A DNA stretch of 42,236 bases from Paralimibaculum aggregatum (GTDB lineage Bacteria; Pseudomonadota; Alphaproteobacteria; Rhodobacterales; Rhodobacteraceae): contig NZ_BSYI01000048.1 in the NCBI RefSeq assembly GCF_030270585.1, positions 1 through 42,236 of the forward strand, given 5' to 3'. Under the pieces are notes generated by a model. That model was not told the DNA's origin. It worked only from the letters and a program-made list of their open reading frames with translations, and did no database searches. Each line of letters opens with the position of its first letter. Positions within the stretch are counted from its first letter, which is position 1. Shown here piece after piece: positions 10,409-17,864 of this stretch. Position numbers and translations under genes: made by a program.

Positions 10409-11368
10409 ATGAACGCGCATCCCCCCGCCCGCAAGTCCGAACCGCGCCGGGGCCTCGGCCGCGGCCTCTCCGCGCTGCTCGGCGAGGAGCCGGTCGCGGT
10501 TGCGCCGGAGACCAAGGCGGTGCCGTTCGGCGCCGAGCCCCGCACCACCGGCGAGGCGCTGGTGGTCTCGATGCCGATCGACCTGGTGGCGCCCAACCCC
10601 GACCAGCCGCGCCGGCGCTTCGACGAGGCGGCGCTCGAGGAGCTCGCCGCCTCGATCCGCGAGCGCGGCGTGCTGCAGCCGATCATCGTGCGCCCGGACC
10701 CGGCGAAGAGCGGCCTGCACCAGATCGTCGCCGGCGAGCGGCGCTGGCGCGCGGCACAGCGCGCCGGGCTGCACGCGCTGCCGGCGATCGTCCGCGAGGT
10801 CGACGACCGCACCCTGCTCGAGGTCGCGATCATCGAGAACGTGCAGCGCGCCGATCTCAACCCGATCGAGGAGGCCGAGGGCTATGCCCAGCTGATCGAG
10901 ACCTTCGGCTACACCCAGGAGGATCTCGCCCGCGTCGTCGGCAAGAGCCGCAGCCACCTCGCCAACCTGCTGCGCCTGCGGCTGCTGCCCGAGGAGGTCC
11001 AGGCGATGCTGCGCGAGGGCCGGATCTCCGCCGGCCATGCCCGCGCGCTGGTCACCGCGCCGAACCCGGCGGCGCTGGCCCGCGAGGCGGTGGCCAAGGG
11101 CATGAGCGTGCGCCAGATCGAGGCCCGCGCCAAGGAGGCAAGGGCGGCCGGCGACGGCAGCGTCGGCGGCGCGGCCGAGGGCCGCTCCGGCGGCAGGGCG
11201 GCGCGGCCCGAGAAGGACGCCGACACCCGGCTCCTCGAGGGCGACCTCTCCGCCGCGCTCGGCATGCGGGTGGAGATCGTCCACGAGGCCGGCGGCGAGG
11301 GCGAGCTGCGCATCCGCTACCGCAACCTCGACGATCTCGACCGGATCTGCCAGCGCCTCGCCGAGTAG
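10409..11368 (+). CDS. parB: chromosome-partitioning protein ParB (CTPase, parS-binding)
   Basis: Centromere-binding CTPase clamp of 319 residues. The N-terminal ParA-stimulating peptide LGRGLSALLGE is at about 16-26. The ParB/Srx domain includes NPDQPRRRFDE and the CTP-binding C-motif GERRWRA at 109-115. The helix-turn-helix domain has YTQEDLARVVGKSRSHLANLLRL, a Gly-rich linker follows (about 245-265), and the C-terminal dimerisation domain ends RIRYRNLDDLDRICQRL. An in-frame ATG at 10391 overlaps the parA stop, but GGGAGGAG sits 8 bp before ATG 10409, which decides the start. Its parS targets are at 6979, 7048 and 8974. Confidence 0.96.
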   Translation: MNAHPPARKSEPRRGLGRGLSALLGEEPVAVAPETKAVPFGAEPRTTGEALVVSMPIDLVAPNPDQPRRRFDEAALEELAASIRERGVLQPIIVRPDPAKSGLHQIVAGERRWRAAQRAGLHALPAIVREVDDRTLLEVAIIENVQRADLNPIEEAEGYAQLIETFGYTQEDLARVVGKSRSHLANLLRLRLLPEEVQAMLREGRISAGHARALVTAPNPAALAREAVAKGMSVRQIEARAKEARAAGDGSVGGAAEGRSGGRAARPEKDADTRLLEGDLSAALGMRVEIVHEAGGEGELRIRYRNLDDLDRICQRLAE

Positions 11369-11664
11369 CGCCGGCCCCGCCCCACCCGGCCCGGGCCGGC
11401 CCCGACCCGACCCGCGGCGCATCCCGCACGCCGCCGCGGCGCTGCGCCGCCGCACCAGGGCGCCTCCGGGGCGCCGCGTCGGGCGCGCCGCCCGTGGCAG
11501 GGTCACGCCCGCGGCGCATGACCGCCGGGAGCGCCGGTGGCAACCCTGCCATCGCCCGGCCGCCACCGGCGCTGCCCTCGCCTCTCGCGCCGCGGGCGGA
11601 CCGCCGCCGTCCCGCCCGGGGGCCGACGCGGCGCGCCCGGACCGGGCGCCGCGAAGGCCATGCC
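11369..11664. other. non-coding gap between convergent parB and RNase T2-type gene, with a 9-bp inverted repeat
   Basis: This 296-bp GC-rich stretch has no credible gene. TGGCAGGGT at 11495-11503 is perfectly complementary to ACCCTGCCA at 11543-11551, a stem with a 39-nt loop that could end transcription from either side. Frames crossing the gap are Arg/Pro/Ala-rich shadows of parB. Confidence 0.4.
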
Positions 11665-12351
11665 TCAGCGCATCGGCGGCAGCAGCGCCTGGCTGCGCCG
11701 GCAGTCGCGCCGGGCGCTGTGGCTGCAGGCCCGCGGCTCGAGGCTCCGGGTCAGGCAGATCCGCACCTCCCGGATCAGCCCGTCGCCGCAGGTGACGAAG
11801 ATCGCATCCGGATCAAGCCCCGGATTTTCCTCGAGAAATGCCGCCTCCACCACATCCGGGTCGAGCCGCATATCGGTGTCGATCCGGCGCAGGATCTCGG
11901 GCCGGCGCACCCGCGCATAAGCCTCGCGCGCCAGCCTGAAATAGTCCCGCGACGACATCCCGGAGCAGCGCCCGTGCTTCTTCCACTGGTACCAGGCGAG
12001 CCCGCCGCTGCCGAAGATGTCGGCCATCGCCCGGGTCTCGCGCTTCGAGGGGTCACGCCCGCGGCTGCGGCAGAATTCCGGCCAGTCGTCCTCGCCCTGC
12101 GGCCAGAGGCCGTGCAGCAGGAAGCCGTGATCGTGCCGCGGGTCGCATTGCGGGGCGTTCCGGCGATCGCCCTCGGCGCGGCACCAGGAGGCGTTCCAGG
12201 ACAGCGCCAGCACGTAGTAGTCGAACCCCTCGGCCCGGGCCCGCTGGCCCGGCAGTCCCGCCCCGAAACCGATCGCGAGGCCGATCCCGAGGGCGAGGAC
12301 CCCGCCCAGCCTGCGCCATCCGGCACCTGCGGAATATTGCTTTATTTGCAT
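11665..12351 (-). CDS. RNase T2 family protein with altered second active-site motif
   Basis: A 228-residue protein with a hydrophobic N-terminal segment (about 14-33, followed by AERA-type residues) that should act as a signal peptide, so the product is probably periplasmic or secreted. The T2 fold is recognisable from LSWNASWC at 50-57 and the first catalytic box HGLWPQ at 80-85 (His80). The second box is W-Y-Q-W-K-K-H-G-R-C at 120-129, where active RNases have HEWxKHGTC. Lys125 and His126 are kept, but the first His is Tyr121 and the catalytic Glu is Gln122. Cysteines at 57, 69, 94 and 129 could form family disulfides. The Met at 12351 is chosen because it directly precedes the signal sequence. 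Divergent from trcR. Confidence 0.82.
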   Translation of the reverse strand: MQIKQYSAGAGWRRLGGVLALGIGLAIGFGAGLPGQRARAEGFDYYVLALSWNASWCRAEGDRRNAPQCDPRHDHGFLLHGLWPQGEDDWPEFCRSRGRDPSKRETRAMADIFGSGGLAWYQWKKHGRCSGMSSRDYFRLAREAYARVRRPEILRRIDTDMRLDPDVVEAAFLEENPGLDPDAIFVTCGDGLIREVRICLTRSLEPRACSHSARRDCRRSQALLPPMR

Positions 12352-12470
12352 CGCTGCATGTCCTATATGTCGGTTGACCCGGCGCGGCCACCCGCGCACG
12401 GCGCGGCCTTGCTTTGCCTGCGCCGACGGTTTGGCTGCCCGCCCCCGAACAGATCGTGCCGAGGACCCCG

Positions 12471-13238
12471 ATGACCGACACCCTGCCCTTGATGCCCAAG
12501 GCGACCGCCGTCTGGCTGGTCGACAACACCACGCTCACCTTTCGCCAGATCGCCGAGTTCTGCGGCATGCACGAGCTCGAGGTGGCCGGCATCGCGGATG
12601 GCGAGGTGGCGGTCGGCATCAAGGGGCTCGACCCGGTGCAGAACAACCAGCTCACCGCCGAGGAGATCCGGCGCTGCGAGGCCGACCAGATCGCCCGGCT
12701 GCGGCTGATCCGGCGCAGCGTGGCGCCGCCGCCGAAGAAGAAGACGCCGCGTTACGTGCCGGTCTCCAAGCGGCAGGACCGGCCCTCGGCGATCGCCTGG
12801 CTGGTGCGCTACCATCCCGAGATCGAGACGCCGCAGATCGCCAAGCTCGTCGGCTCGACCAAGCCCACCATCGAGGCGATCCGCAACCGCACGCATTGGA
12901 ACTCCGCCAATATCCAGCCGGTGGACCCCGTGGCCCTCGGCCTCTGCTCCCAGATCGAGCTCGACGCCGTCGTCGCCAAGGCCCAGGAGAAGAAGGCCAA
13001 GAAAGCCGGCGATGTGCAAGAGGCGGCGGGCGGGCTGATGTCGACCGAGGAGAGCCTGGCGCTCGGCGAGCCGGAGGAGAGCGCGGCGCTGCCGCAGCCC
13101 TCGGCCGAGTTCATGTCGCTCGGCGACCCGCGCGGCGAGGGCGAGGAGGGCGAGGAGCCGGACGGTTTCGAGCGCGGCCGCGCGATCGACCCCGAGGCGC
13201 TGTTCAACCTGCCCCGCGGCGACGGCGCCAAGGAGTAA
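12471..13238 (+). CDS. trcR: DUF1013 family cell-cycle transcriptional regulator TrcR
   Basis: A 255-residue cytosolic protein. The conserved core (1-175) begins MTDTLPLMPKATAVWLVDN and contains a first predicted helix-turn-helix (LTFRQIAEFCGMHELEVAGI). A second helix-turn-helix-like segment (TPQIAKLVGSTKPTIEAIRNR) lies near 120-145 and ends THWNSANIQPVDPVALGLC. In Caulobacter this family member binds RNA polymerase and affects cell-cycle transcription. The tail (about 190-255) is acidic and Gly/Glu-rich. A 19-codon upstream extension is open, but the conserved N-terminus and GAGGA before ATG 12471 decide the start. Adjacent to a divergent secreted RNase-like gene. Confidence 0.88.
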   Translation: MTDTLPLMPKATAVWLVDNTTLTFRQIAEFCGMHELEVAGIADGEVAVGIKGLDPVQNNQLTAEEIRRCEADQIARLRLIRRSVAPPPKKKTPRYVPVSKRQDRPSAIAWLVRYHPEIETPQIAKLVGSTKPTIEAIRNRTHWNSANIQPVDPVALGLCSQIELDAVVAKAQEKKAKKAGDVQEAAGGLMSTEESLALGEPEESAALPQPSAEFMSLGDPRGEGEEGEEPDGFERGRAIDPEALFNLPRGDGAKE

Positions 13239-13364
13239 CCCCCGCGCCCGCCACGGTTTCGTGACGCGATGTGAGCCCGGCGCCGGGCCGCCGGCGGCCC
13301 GTGGGAGGCCGCGGCCCGCGGTCAAGGCTTGTGCCGTCCGCCCGATTGGCCTATCCGCCCAGAA

Positions 13365-13392
13365 CCTGAATGCAGGCCCCTGAATGCAGGCA
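13365..13392. repeat. two tandem 14-bp repeats upstream of gshA
   Basis: CCTGAATGCAGGCC (13365-13378) is followed directly by CCTGAATGCAGGCA (13379-13392). Each unit has a CCTG/CAGG inverted pair around AATG. The pair ends 19 bp before the gshA start, so it may be an operator or an untranslated-region element, or a simple duplication. Confidence 0.6.
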
Positions 13393-13411
13393 CTGGTGGA
13401 GGAGCGCCCCC

Positions 13412-14782
13412 ATGTCCATCCCGCAGAGCGGCGGCGGCACGATCGAGCGCCGCGAGGATCTCGCCGGCTATCTCGAGGCCGGCTGCAAGCCCAAGGATCA
13501 CTGGCGCATCGGCACCGAGCACGAGAAGTTCGGCTACGATCTCGCGACCCGCAAGCCGCTGCCCTACGAGGGCGCCTGCTCGGTGCGGGCGATGCTCGAG
13601 GGGCTGCGCGACGGCTTCGGCTGGGCGCCCGTCGAGGAGGCCGGCAACATCATCGGCCTGGTCAAGGACGGCGCCAATGTCTCGCTCGAGCCGGGCGGCC
13701 AGCTCGAGCTCTCCGGCGCGCCGCTGGAGACCATCCACCAGACCTGCGACGAGGTGAACAGCCATCTCGCCGAGGTGCGCCAGGTCGCCGACCGCATCGG
13801 CGCCGGCTTCATCGGCCTCGGCGCCGCGCCGGACTGGACGGCGGCCGAGATGGACATGATGCCGAAGGGCCGCTACCGGCTGATGACCGACTACATGGGC
13901 CGCGTCGGCACCCATGGCACCCACATGATGTACCGCACCTGCACCGTGCAGGTGAATCTCGACTTCGCCTCCGAGGCCGACATGGTGCGCAAGCTGCGCG
14001 TCGCGCTGGCGCTGCAGCCGGTGGCCACCGCGCTGTTCGCCAATTCGCCGTTCTGGGAAGGCAGGCCGAACGGGCTGCTCTCCTACCGCTCGCGGGTCTG
14101 GCGCGACCTCGATGCCGACCGCACCGGGATGCTGCCCTTCGTCTTCGAGGAGGGGTTCGGCTTCGAGGCCTGGGTCGATTACGCGCTCGATGTGCCGATG
14201 TATTTCGTCTATCGCGACGGGAAGTACATCGACGCGCTCGGCCAGAGCTTCCGGGATTTCCTGAAGGGCGCGCTGCCGGCGCTGCCCGGCGAGGTGCCGA
14301 CCCTGTCGGACTGGGCCGACCACCTGACCACGATCTTCCCCGAGGCGCGGATCAAGAAGTTCATCGAGATGCGCGGCGCCGATGGCGGGCCGTGGCGGCG
14401 GCTCTGCGCGCTGCCGGCGCTCTGGGTCGGGCTGCTCTACGACGCGGGCGCGCTCGATGCCGCCTGGGATGTCTGCAAGGGCTGGACCGCCGAGGAGCGC
14501 GAGGCGCTGCGCGTCGGCGCCTCCGAGCGCGGGCTGAAGGCCGAGATCCGCGGCCGCAGCCTGCAGGACATCGCGCAGGAGGTGCTCGGCATCGCCGAGG
14601 CCGGGCTCAGGGCGCGCGCCCGCCCCGGCGCCGACGGGCTGATCCCGGACGAGACGCATTTCCTCAACGCGCTGCAGGAGATCGCCGCCACCGGCACGAC
14701 CCCGGCGGAGGAGCTGCTGGCGCATTACCACGGCGACTGGGGCGGCGACCTCTCCCGCCTCTACGCCGAATACAGCTACTGA
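13412..14782 (+). CDS. gshA: glutamate-cysteine ligase (plant/alphaproteobacterial type)
   Basis: ATP-dependent ligase making gamma-glutamylcysteine, the first step of glutathione synthesis; 456 residues. The product matches the GCS2-type enzymes of alphaproteobacteria and plants rather than the E. coli type. Visible family segments are HWRIGTEHEKFGYD near 30-43, EPGGQLELSGAPL near 93-105, PKGRYRLMTDYM, GTHGTHMMYRTCTVQVNLDF and FANSPFWEGRPNG. The C-terminus ends AHYHGDWGGDLSRLYAEYSY. GGTGGAGGAG precedes ATG 13412; longer in-frame starts upstream would run through the 14-bp tandem repeat. It stands alone on the plus strand, followed by a strong hairpin. Supplies glutathione also used by the GST at 1808. 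Confidence 0.94.
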   Translation: MSIPQSGGGTIERREDLAGYLEAGCKPKDHWRIGTEHEKFGYDLATRKPLPYEGACSVRAMLEGLRDGFGWAPVEEAGNIIGLVKDGANVSLEPGGQLELSGAPLETIHQTCDEVNSHLAEVRQVADRIGAGFIGLGAAPDWTAAEMDMMPKGRYRLMTDYMGRVGTHGTHMMYRTCTVQVNLDFASEADMVRKLRVALALQPVATALFANSPFWEGRPNGLLSYRSRVWRDLDADRTGMLPFVFEEGFGFEAWVDYALDVPMYFVYRDGKYIDALGQSFRDFLKGALPALPGEVPTLSDWADHLTTIFPEARIKKFIEMRGADGGPWRRLCALPALWVGLLYDAGALDAAWDVCKGWTAEEREALRVGASERGLKAEIRGRSLQDIAQEVLGIAEAGLRARARPGADGLIPDETHFLNALQEIAATGTTPAEELLAHYHGDWGGDLSRLYAEYSY

Positions 14783-14818
14783 GCCCGCCCCGCCCCGGGC
14801 CTCCCCGGGGCCGGGCCT

Positions 14819-14841
14819 GCCCCGGCGCGCGCCGCCGGGGC
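14819..14841 (+). terminator. GC-rich hairpin downstream of gshA
   Basis: GCCCCGGC (14819-14826) pairs perfectly with GCCGGGGC (14834-14841) around a 7-nt loop, 37 bp after the gshA stop. No U-run follows (CGGACAAAA instead), so it is a terminator-like or RNA-stabilising stem. Confidence 0.45.
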
Positions 14842-14941
14842 CGGACAAAACGACGTTCACGGCAACACGGGCGTTGTGTGCCGCCACTTCCGAGGCTAGG
14901 CTCACGTCAGGTGAGGTTCTTGCTTCGAGGGGTGGCGTGGA

Positions 14942-15523
14942 ATGGCAATCGGAAACAGTGTAATTGGGCGGATCGCCGCGGCCGCCGTGCTGGCGGCGGG
15001 GCTCGGCACCGCGGCGCCGGCGGCGAGCCTTGTCGGCGCCACCGTGAGCTGCGCCGGCTCGGGGTCGTTCAACTGCTCGCCGGCCAGCGTGGTGATCGCC
15101 CCGGCCCCCTATGCGCCCTCGCCGGAGTTCATCTTTACCGACAGCCCGACGCTCTACGAGCTCGAGATCGACTTCATGGGCGGCTGGGTCGACATCACCT
15201 TTACCCCGATCCTGTCGGGCCTGCTGTCGACGACCTTCAGCTCCGTTTCGCCGGCCACCCTCACGCTCTCCGGGCTGTCCGATCCGTCGATGCCCGGCAC
15301 CCCGTTTCGGCTCTACGGGCCGACCATCTCCGGGATCCTCGGGATGACGGCGGATGATTTCCTGTTCTCGGGCGACACGCTGACCATCGATTTCGCCGGC
15401 ACCACCTGGGGCCCGACGAGCCGGGTCAGCTTCGACGTGGCGGTGCCGCTGCCGGCCGGGCTGCTGCTGCTCGGCAGCGCGCTCGCCGGGCTCGGCTTCG
15501 CGGCCCGGCGCCGGGCCGCCTGA
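14942..15523 (+). CDS. VPLPA-CTERM sorting domain protein
   Basis: A 193-residue exported protein. Residues about 8-28 form a signal peptide (AAAAVLAAGLGTAAPAAS). The middle is a low-charge, Ser/Thr/Gly/Pro-rich beta-type region with two cysteines near the mature N-terminus. The C-terminus is the tripartite sorting signal: VPLPA, a hydrophobic helix (GLLLLGSALAGLGF) and the basic end AARRRAA. Such tails are handled by an exosortase in Rhodobacterales; none is encoded in the window. Function of the mature domain is unknown, but substrates of these systems are usually extracellular or matrix proteins. The upstream 80 bp are less GC-rich and probably hold its own promoter. Confidence 0.85.
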   Translation: MAIGNSVIGRIAAAAVLAAGLGTAAPAASLVGATVSCAGSGSFNCSPASVVIAPAPYAPSPEFIFTDSPTLYELEIDFMGGWVDITFTPILSGLLSTTFSSVSPATLTLSGLSDPSMPGTPFRLYGPTISGILGMTADDFLFSGDTLTIDFAGTTWGPTSRVSFDVAVPLPAGLLLLGSALAGLGFAARRRAA

Positions 15524-15540
15524 GGGACGCCTGAGGGACG
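15519..15540. repeat. 11-bp tandem duplication at the VPLPA-CTERM stop codon
   Basis: CCTGAGGGACG occurs twice head to tail (15519-15529 and 15530-15540) and a third partial copy (CCT) follows. The first copy contains the TGA stop, so the repeat adds a second out-of-register TGA just downstream. It lies at the convergent junction with the pigment operon. Confidence 0.6.
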
Positions 15541-15570
15541 CCTCCGGGCGCCGCCGCGGCCGGCTGCCGG

Positions 15571-16935
15571 TCAGCCCCGCGGCGCGCCCATCAGCGCCTC
15601 GAGCAGCGCGCCCTGCGCCTCGGCCGGGATCTTGCCGGTGCCGCCGCGCGGCAGCGCCTCGGCAAAGCGGATCCGCTGCGGCAGGAACACCGGGTCGAGA
15701 TGGGCGCGGAACTGCCGGCGGATCGCGGCGCCGAGGCCGGCCTCGTCCTGCCCCGCCTGCGGCACCGCGACGACGCCGATCCAGTCGCCCTCGTCGCGGC
15801 GCTGGCGCAGCACCACGCCGTCGGCCAGGCCCGGGGTCTCGGCCAGCACCGCCTCGAGGGTGCCGAGGCTGGTGCGCTTGCCGGCCACCGTCACCATGTC
15901 GCCGAGCCGCCCGAGCAGGCGGAAGCGGCCGTCCGGCGCCAGCTCCACCGCATCGCCGAGCAGCACCGACGCGTCGAGATGCGGCGCCGCGGCGCGGCAG
16001 CCCTCGGGCAGCTGCTCCAGCGTGAAGCCGGCGATCGGCTGCCAGAGCGGGTCGGCGGCGGTGCGGCGGATCGCCAGCGAGCCGGTCTCGGTGCTGCCAT
16101 AGATCTCGAACACCCGGGTGCCGGCCGCCTCGATGCGCTCGGCCAGCGCCAGCGGCAGCGGCGCGGTGGCCGAGATGATGCTGCGGATCTCCGGCAGCGC
16201 GGCGAGCGCCGGCTCGAGGAACCTGAGATGCGCCGGGCTGGTGACCAGCACGCAGGCGCCGAGCCCGGCGGCCCGCGCATCGGCGACCGCGGCCTCGAGA
16301 TCGGCGGGATAGAAGATCGTGCCCCGGTGCAGCGCCCGGCCGAAGGCGAGGCCGCTGAACACCGCCGCCTCCAGCCCGTACATGTGCTGGTGCGGCGTGC
16401 TGCCGAGGATCGCGAAGGGCTGCGCGCCGGCGCCCGCGGCGCCGTGTCCGGCCGCCGCCAGCACCGCCTCGGTGACCAGCGCGCCGCCGGCCAGGGTGGC
16501 CCAGCGCTTGCGGTGGCGCACCGGCAGCCCGGTGGAGCCGGAGGTGAAGACATGGATCTCGCCCGGCGCGGTCTCCAGTGCGCGGCGGAGCGCCCGGCCG
16601 GCGCCCGGCTCGGCGGCCAGCCCGTCCGGCAGCGCCCCGATCCGCCGGGCGCTGCCCTCGGGCGCCGCCTCGCCGCCGAGCACCAGGGTCTCGCCGGGCC
16701 CGTCGAGCGCCGCCTCGACGGCGCGCGGCGCGGTCGAGGCCGGCAGCACCACGGCCTGCCCGTTGAGCAGCGCCGCGGCGAGGCCGACCATGTAGACATA
16801 GCGGTCGCGCATCAGGTTGCAGACCCGCTCCGGCCCGGCGATCCGGGCTCGCGCCGCGGCGACATCGGCGGCGAAGCCGTCCCAGCGGCGCAGGCCGGCG
16901 GCGGAGAAGCAGAGGATGTCGCCGGGCCCGGCCAT
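15571..16935 (-). CDS. aryl-polyene pathway acyl/aryl-ACP ligase (ApeH-like, ANL superfamily)
   Basis: AMP-forming ligase of 454 residues, last gene of the pigment operon. The adenylation core motifs are FTSGSTGLPVRHRK near 130 (P-loop-like), EIYGSTETGS near 275 and RLLGRLGDMVTVAGKR near 340, and the C-terminal catalytic Lys is in GGTGKI near 435. ApeH-type enzymes activate the aromatic starter acid (for example 4-hydroxybenzoate or coumarate) and load it on ACP. The sequence does not show which acid is used. It starts 3 bp after the stop of the COG4648 membrane protein and shares its transcript. It is convergent with the VPLPA-CTERM gene. Confidence 0.85.
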   Translation of the reverse strand: MAGPGDILCFSAAGLRRWDGFAADVAAARARIAGPERVCNLMRDRYVYMVGLAAALLNGQAVVLPASTAPRAVEAALDGPGETLVLGGEAAPEGSARRIGALPDGLAAEPGAGRALRRALETAPGEIHVFTSGSTGLPVRHRKRWATLAGGALVTEAVLAAAGHGAAGAGAQPFAILGSTPHQHMYGLEAAVFSGLAFGRALHRGTIFYPADLEAAVADARAAGLGACVLVTSPAHLRFLEPALAALPEIRSIISATAPLPLALAERIEAAGTRVFEIYGSTETGSLAIRRTAADPLWQPIAGFTLEQLPEGCRAAAPHLDASVLLGDAVELAPDGRFRLLGRLGDMVTVAGKRTSLGTLEAVLAETPGLADGVVLRQRRDEGDWIGVVAVPQAGQDEAGLGAAIRRQFRAHLDPVFLPQRIRFAEALPRGGTGKIPAEAQGALLEALMGAPRG

Positions 16936-16938
16936 GGC

Positions 16939-17580
16939 TCAGATCTCCAGCCGCGCCCAGATCCCCGGGCGGGCCATGATGGTGAGGGTGTCGCGCCAGG
17001 TCTCCGGGCGCCGGTAGCGCCGGTTGGCATAGCGGTGGGTGCTGACGAACCAGACCGCCTGCGCCACGACGAGGCCGGTGGTGGCGGCGCCGGCGGCCTC
17101 GCGCCAGGCCGGCGCGACCACGGCGATGGCGGCGGCCAGCGCGGTGACGGCGGCGAGCCCGGCCCAGACCCAGCACTGCCGCCGCAGGAAGCGCTGGAAC
17201 GCCGGCGTGCCGCGGTCGCCCAGCCCCATCTGGCGGACCACCTGCAGCAGGATCGGCGTGCGCCCCGGCAGCACCCCGCGCAGGAAGGCATAGGCCACCG
17301 CGAGATGGATCAGCAGCACCCCGAGAAACGGCGCATAGCGCAGCCCCGGCCAGAGCGCCTGCGCCGCCAGCGCGCCCGCCGCCAGCCCCGCCGCCGCGCC
17401 CAGCGCCGCGCGCCGCGGCAGCCCGGCCCCCGGCCCGGCGCGCCAGAGCCCGAGCGCCAGCACCAGGATGAACACCGTGTCGAGCGCCCGCGGCGTGATC
17501 GCCCCGAGCCCGGCCAGCAGCATCGCGGCGGCGACCAGCCCGACCATCGCCGGGGTCTCGTAGCGGCCGCGGCGCGTCAC
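16939..17580 (-). CDS. COG4648-type membrane protein of aryl-polyene clusters (ApeG-like)
   Basis: A 213-residue integral membrane protein with hydrophobic segments near 12-30, 34-48, 55-75, 82-102, 138-158 and 165-180, predicting six inner-membrane helices. The conserved soluble loop GVLPGRTPILLQVVRQMGLGDRGTPAFQRFLRRQCWVWAG splits the last pairs. Proteins of this kind (annotated as xanthomonadin/APE membrane proteins) sit beside the ligase and ACP in aryl-polyene loci; their biochemical role is not established. It uses a GTG start that overlaps the ACP stop (GTGA). Confidence 0.82.
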   Translation of the reverse strand: MTRRGRYETPAMVGLVAAAMLLAGLGAITPRALDTVFILVLALGLWRAGPGAGLPRRAALGAAAGLAAGALAAQALWPGLRYAPFLGVLLIHLAVAYAFLRGVLPGRTPILLQVVRQMGLGDRGTPAFQRFLRRQCWVWAGLAAVTALAAAIAVVAPAWREAAGAATTGLVVAQAVWFVSTHRYANRRYRRPETWRDTLTIMARPGIWARLEI

Positions 17581-17864
17581 TTCGTCCGGTTCTCCGCGAT
17601 ATGGCGGGCGAGGGCGTTCAGCGAGGCGAAGATCTCGCCGTTGCGGTCGTCGTCGGAGCGCAGCTTGAAGCCGTAGGTCTGGTTGATCGCGAAGGCGAGC
17701 TCCAGCGCGTCGATCGAATCGAGCCCCAGCCCGTCGCCGAACAGCGGCGCATCGGGGTCGATGTCCTCCGGCGCGATGTCCTCGATCACCAGCGCCTCGA
17801 TGATCAGCGCCGCCACTTCCTGGCGCAGCTCCGGGCTCGCCATATCGCCCGCTTCGTCACGCAT
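17577..17864 (-). CDS. acyl carrier protein of the pigment operon
   Basis: An acidic ACP of 95 residues. The phosphopantetheine attachment Ser50 lies in GLGLDSIDALELA, helix II of the carrier fold, and helices I and IV are visible (LRQEVAALIIEAL and SLNALARHIAEN). It carries the starter and growing polyene chain for the KS/CLF, KR and dehydratases of the same operon. Aryl-polyene loci usually encode two ACPs; this is the only one in the window. Its start (ATG 17864) overlaps the halogenase-like gene by 8 bp and its stop overlaps the next gene by 4 bp. The 4'-phosphopantetheinyl transferase must be encoded elsewhere. Confidence 0.92.
   Translation of the reverse strand: MRDEAGDMASPELRQEVAALIIEALVIEDIAPEDIDPDAPLFGDGLGLDSIDALELAFAINQTYGFKLRSDDDRNGEIFASLNALARHIAENRTK

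Noticed and set aside
13322-17176. Open frame of 1284 codons on the minus strand
   Set aside because: Runs antisense to gshA and the VPLPA-CTERM gene and out of frame through the ligase and COG4648 genes; low-complexity composition and no recognisable domain.
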